From NCBI GenBank assembly GCA_946481465.1, contig CAMLOC010000016.1, positions 1 to 15,463 on the forward strand: 15,463 bases of DNA. The letters are read 5' to 3'. Source of the DNA: an uncultured Shinella sp. Lineage in GTDB: Bacteria; Pseudomonadota; Alphaproteobacteria; Rhizobiales; Rhizobiaceae. The position numbers and the translations under genes were made by a program. Under the pieces are notes generated by a model. The model was given only the letters and a program-made list of their open reading frames with translations, had not been told where the DNA came from and did not search any database. Each line of letters opens with the position of its first letter. Positions within the stretch are counted from its first letter, which is position 1. Positions 14,891-15,463 of the stretch are shown in pieces.

Positions 14891-15463
14891 ATGGCGCACA
14901 AGAAATCCTCGACGGCCGATATCGCCCTGCGCGTGGCGACGGCGATGAAGCAGATGGGCATCGACGGCCTGCCGCGCAATTACGAACTGGTCTACGAGGC
15001 CTATGCCGGCTGCAATCCCGACCTGGTGCGCGATTTCATCGCGCTCGGCAAATACAAGACGCAGGCCGCGCTCGACGAACTGGGGCGCAAATACCTGCCG
15101 CACCAGCACGAGGCGGGCGTGCTGCAACGCTCGGCGGGCGCCATCAGCAACGAGATGGCCAATTTCATGGACCTGCTCGGCCAGGAGCGCACCTCGCTGT
15201 CGGACTACGGCCGCCTGATCGGCGAAGCCTCGCAGGTCATCCGCGATGCCGGAAGCCTCGGGGAGGGCGCGCTCGGCTCCTCGCTCGAGGCGTTGCAGCG
15301 CGCGACCGAACTGCGCGTCACCCACACGGCGGAAATGGCCGAGAAGGTCGCCGCGCAATCGGCCGTCATGGACGGCATCCAGAAGGAGATGGCGGAATTC
15401 GAGGCGATGAAGTTCATCGACCCGCCGACGCGGCTCGGCAACCGCCGCGCCTTCAACAAGGCG
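14891..15463 (+). CDS. GGDEF protein (putative diguanylate cyclase), 5' part
   Basis: First 191 residues of a protein cut by the window end. No signal peptide or membrane helix is seen. Residues 1-165 form an N-terminal helical region that starts MAHKKSSTADIALRVATAMK, contains RNYELVYEAYAGCNPDL (29-45), and then long Ala/Glu/Gln-rich helices that could form a coiled coil. At 177-187 the sequence DPPTRLGNRRAF-type motif marks the start of a GGDEF domain (usual form DPLTGLxNRRAF), so the protein probably makes cyclic di-GMP. The catalytic GG(D/E)EF signature lies beyond the window, so activity cannot be judged. The Pro and Arg replacing the usual Leu and Gly are deviations. The ATG at 14891 has only a weak SD and is preceded directly by an in-frame TTG. 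Confidence 0.85.
   Translation, partial: MAHKKSSTADIALRVATAMKQMGIDGLPRNYELVYEAYAGCNPDLVRDFIALGKYKTQAALDELGRKYLPHQHEAGVLQRSAGAISNEMANFMDLLGQERTSLSDYGRLIGEASQVIRDAGSLGEGALGSSLEALQRATELRVTHTAEMAEKVAAQSAVMDGIQKEMAEFEAMKFIDPPTRLGNRRAFNKA

Overview
The window reads as an ordinary, well-packed piece of an alphaproteobacterial chromosome, most likely from the Rhizobiaceae (Sinorhizobium/Ensifer, Shinella or Rhizobium type). The reasons are the high GC content with GC-rich third codon positions, the strong resemblance of GlyS, UbiA, the DUF6101-like and the DUF1217-repeat proteins to rhizobial families, and two kinds of short intergenic palindromic repeat of the sort found in rhizobial genomes. I saw no rRNA, tRNA, CRISPR array, insertion sequence, phage gene or sign of recent transfer.

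Layout. Bases 1-603 hold the last 200 codons of purD (purine synthesis, + strand). A small exported CxxC protein follows (709-1185, +), with its Shine-Dalgarno sequence inside a perfect hairpin. Convergent to it on the minus strand is a run of four genes, transcribed in the order 79-aa coiled-coil-like protein (6451-6212), LemA (6105-5557), DUF2207/YciQ-like membrane protein with a glycine-rich tail (5476-3533), and glyS, the glycyl-tRNA synthetase beta subunit (3428-1314). No glyQ is visible beside glyS. A 66-base RIME-like repeat fills most of the LemA/DUF2207 gap and supplies the LemA stop codon.

On the plus strand come a MipA/OmpV-type outer-membrane protein (about 6621-7430), a large inverted-repeat element (7457-7603) and ubiA (7675-8628, ubiquinone synthesis). 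A 56-aa gene on the minus strand ends base to base with ubiA. Upstream of it is a DUF6101-type gene (9532-8969, minus) with a clear intrinsic terminator. Divergent from that gene is a 772-aa protein built from five clear DUF1217-type repeats plus a sixth, diverged C-terminal unit (9794-12112, +).

The right end has a probable minus-strand pair: Sua5/TsaC-type threonylcarbamoyl-AMP synthase (14585-13611, tRNA t6A modification), followed by a GlcD/D-2-hydroxyglutarate-dehydrogenase-type FAD enzyme (13547-12117). A truncated GGDEF protein (14891 to the window end, +) closes the window.

The genes are mostly housekeeping (purine, tRNA charging and modification, quinone) mixed with envelope and rhizobia-restricted genes of unknown function. 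I found no single coherent new system. The items most worth pursuing are the DUF1217 tandem-repeat protein, the SD-sequestering hairpin at 678-702, the two palindromic repeat families, and the small lineage-type proteins.
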